DNA of 19,903 nucleotides from Spirogloea muscicola (Eukaryota; Streptophyta; Zygnematophyceae; Spirogloeales; Spirogloeaceae): the NCBI GenBank assembly GCA_009602725.1, contig WELB01000185.1:40552-60454 (forward strand), given 5' to 3'. A program made the translations under genes and the position numbers. Below are positions 18,525-19,903 of the stretch, in pieces. The notes under the pieces were generated by a model. The model was given only the letters and a program-made list of their open reading frames with translations. It was not told the DNA's origin and did not search any database. Position 1 is the stretch's first letter, and every line of letters starts with the position of its first letter.

Positions 18525-18868
18525 CGGGGGAGGATGGACCACTCAGTAGTTCCGAGTGAGGAGCCTCAAGTGTGACAGACTAGCAGCCGGAAAGAAAGTG
18601 CTAGCCCATTGAGAACAGGGGCTGGAAAAGCCAGCCCAAAAAAGAATGAACAGAGTACGAGAAGGGGGCCAGGGGAAGCACTAAGAAAAACAAGCACACA
18701 AGCCGGAAAACTATCCCCTGACGAAAGCCGGAGGCCGCAGCGAGAGCACGGCCAGCACGCAGATGCAAGCTTGGGCCAGGGACCGCTGGAGGGAAACCGA
18801 CAATCGCATACGATACGCTTAGAGCCCACGAGCCAGCAGCGTTGAAGTCGGCCGGCTCACCGCGCCTG
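18525..18868 (-). mobile_element. LINE 3' coding end, copy F, interrupted by a hairpin element
   Basis: On the minus strand RMRLSVSLQRSLAQACI and LRPPAFVRG align with copy B (SMRLSLSLQRSQALALH, RPPAFVAAL). Then comes the inserted element (18594-18700). Beyond it the sequence resumes as SLSHLRLLTRNY with TGA at 18545-18543, equivalent to SLSDLFVLTRGY in copy B. Confidence 0.65.
18594..18700 (+). mobile_element. Hairpin short element inserted in LINE copy F, with 9-bp target-site duplication
   Basis: Begins GAAAGTGCTAGCCCATTG, contains GGGGCTGGAAAAGCCAGCCC (18617-18636), then an A-run and CAGAGTACGAG, and ends GGGGAAGCACTAAG plus an A-rich tail. AGCCGGAAA flanks it exactly at 18585-18593 and 18701-18709. 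AGTGCT near the start and AGCACT near the end form a short terminal inversion. Confidence 0.8.
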
Positions 18869-18880
18869 CGGGGAGGATAA

Positions 18881-18930
18881 GAAGAAAGACGCTTCCAGGA
18901 GTGGGCGGTGGCTGGGAGAGGCCAGCCCTC
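18881..18930 (+). mobile_element. Hairpin short element, diverged copy
   Basis: AGACGCTTCCAGGAGTGGGC leads into GGTGGCTGGGAGAGGCCAGCCC. This matches the copy at 19731-19800 (AGACGCTTCCAGTAGAGGGC) and forms a second subfamily of the element. Confidence 0.5.
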
Positions 18931-18940
18931 TACTATTTCT

Positions 18941-19119
18941 TCTGCCTGGAACAATGTATTGGCTTGCATTGGCCTCGCTTTAATCTCCTTAGCGCTTCTC
19001 CTGGCCCCCTTCTCGTCTTCTGTTCATTCTTTTTCGGGCTGGTATTTCCAGCCCCTATTCTCAATGGGCGAGCACTTTCTCTTTAATTTCATGCGCACCG
19101 CGCGCCTTCTTTCTCTCGA
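18941..19119 (+). repeat. Repeat shared with LINE B tail, split by a hairpin element
   Basis: CTGCCTGGAACAATGTATTG (18942-18961) through TTGGCCTC, then resuming at 19081 with TTTCATG...CCGCGC and TTCTTTCTCTCGAC, parallels 19654-19731 downstream of LINE copy B. The hairpin element at 18985-19080 is inserted between the two halves. Confidence 0.6.
18985..19080 (-). mobile_element. Hairpin short element, minus-strand copy with target-site duplication
   Basis: On the minus strand: AGAAAGTGCTCGCCCATTGA, GGGGCTGGAAATACCAGCCC hairpin, A-run, AGAAGACGAG and AGGAGAAGCGCTAAGG. CTTTAAT flanks it at 18978-18984 and 19081-19087 (9 bp if one mismatch is allowed). Confidence 0.7.
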
Positions 19120-19146
19120 CGAGGCCCACCGGGGCGGTGGGCCTCG
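19120..19146. other. Perfect 11-bp inverted repeat, 5-nt loop
   Basis: CGAGGCCCACC and GGTGGGCCTCG around GGGGC. It lies at the 5' limit of LINE copy B homology. It could form a stable hairpin in RNA or be a junction artefact of insertion. Confidence 0.85.
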
Positions 19147-19653
19147 TCTGCTCCTTGGACGTGATACTGATCGACGCATACAAGGCTGGCGCACCCACGT
19201 CAATCGTGTCTGGCTGGGCCACGTCCAGCGCGGAGCGCAAGAAGGAGCGGCAATACCAGGACCAACCCCGAGGGGACCATCTTTATCCGTGTGCCATGGA
19301 TATCTACGGAGGCTACGGCGTAAAATGGTCCTCCCTGATCCAGCATCTGGCCCAGCTGGTTGATGCGCGCCTTCAAAGTCGGGGGGGCAGCTTGGGCCAC
19401 TCCAGCAGTCCGCAGGCCTTAGTTGCATATAATAGTATGCGGCTCTCACTTAGTTTGCAGCGCTCGCAAGCATTGGCTCTTCATCAACGTCAGGGCGCGC
19501 TCTAAGTCAGGCCTCCAGCTTTCGTGGCGGCGCTCCAGCTCCCCAACTTAGCTTGTCGGATTTGTTTGTGCTCACCCGTGGGTACTGATGTCAACTTAGG
19601 CCTCTTAGCTTAGGTCTCCGTGGTATGTAACCCTGTTTAGTTTGCCCTAGACT
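19147..19653 (+). mobile_element. LINE 3' coding end, copy B
   Basis: The + strand reads LDVILIDAYKAGAPTSIVSG, ATSSAERKKERQYQDQPRGD, HLYPCAMDIYGGYGVKWSSL, LVAYNSMRLSLSLQRSQALA, an in-frame TAA at about 19503, RPPAFVAAL and, in a shifted frame, SLSDLFVLTRGY with TGA at 19586-19588. The order LDVILID...SG...AERKK...Y...YP-A-DI-G-YG...SLQR-Q is that of algal non-LTR retrotransposon C-termini. This is the most complete copy in the window, but it is 5'-truncated. Confidence 0.75.
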
Positions 19654-19730
19654 CTGCCTGAACAATGTATCGGCTTCTTGAACTGGCCTCCATTTCATGG
19701 CCCCGCGCACCTTCTCTCTTTCTCTCTACT
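19654..19730 (+). repeat. Tail repeat after LINE copy B
   Basis: CTGCCTGAACAATGTATCGG through TTTCATGG and CCGCGCACCTTCT matches the two halves of the repeat at 18941-19119 and serves as an uninterrupted paralogue of that site. Confidence 0.6.
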
Positions 19731-19800
19731 AGAGAGACGCTTCCAGTAGAGGGCGATGGCTGTGAGTGGCCAGCCCAGAAAAAAGAATGAAAGAAGGAAG
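19731..19800 (+). mobile_element. Hairpin short element, diverged copy
   Basis: AGAGACGCTTCCAGTAGAGG, GATGGCTGTGAGTGGCCAGCCC, then an A-run and GAATGAAAGAAGG. It has the same hairpin and A-rich follower as the other copies. Confidence 0.5.
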
Positions 19801-19824
19801 AAAGACTCTTCCATTTGGAGAGAG

Positions 19825-19903
19825 CAAGAGGGGGGGGGGGGTGGGGGGGGGGGGGGGGAGAAGGGAGAGGAAGAGAGAGGGGGGGAGGGGGGGAGGGAGA
19901 GAG
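19825..19903. repeat. G-rich/purine low-complexity end of window
   Basis: Runs of G (11, then about 16 interrupted by a T) followed by GGAGAGGAAGAGAG. It could form G-quadruplex-like structure; sequence accuracy here may be poor. Confidence 0.85.

Overview
The window is nuclear DNA from a photosynthetic eukaryote of the green lineage. No prokaryotic operon, tRNA or rRNA is visible. Four genes were reconstructed by joining GT-AG exons in phase. Their conserved blocks look most like land-plant and green-algal homologues: a complex I subunit (NDUFB4/B15), L-2-hydroxyglutarate dehydrogenase, an STK16-type kinase and a DUF220 protein. Degenerate TTTAGGG/CCCTAAA arrays (plant-type telomere sequence), GC-rich codons, short introns and long (GA)n tracts fit a repeat-rich green alga, perhaps a prasinophyte. 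The species is not determined.

Layout. 1-928: 3' end of an unidentified coiled-coil gene (+). 1746-2575: NDUFB4 (-), convergent with it. 2576-3792: GC-rich divergent promoter region with telomere-like boxes, three CACGTG motifs and a 260-bp (GA)n tract. 3793-6477: L2HGDH, seven exons (+). 6478-7922: intergenic, ending in a second GA tract. 7923-9179: first three exons of an STK16-like kinase (+), cut at an N at 9180; nothing after the N continues the kinase convincingly. 9181-13602: mostly non-coding, with decayed coding-like patches and one LINE relic. 13603 to about 16935: DUF220/START-like gene (-), six exons. 16960-19903: a dense nest of transposable-element relics.

Mobile DNA. Two dispersed families explain much of the rest. 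The first is a LINE known here only from 3' ends: six copies end in a peptide like SDL-x-x-LTRGY-stop, and the longer copies show the C-terminal region typical of algal non-LTR reverse-transcriptase polyproteins. The second is a short (about 60-110 bp) non-coding element built around a GGGCTGG/CCAGCCC hairpin, with about nine copies or half-copies. Three insertions of it are flanked by short target-site duplications, and one sits inside a LINE copy. LINE ends in the introns of L2HGDH and the kinase, and one at the 5' side of the DUF220 gene, are all antisense to the gene.

The four genes are ordinary housekeeping functions and are not a pathway cluster. The less described content is the hairpin element family, the telomere-like arrays inside introns, and the probable misjoin in the kinase.
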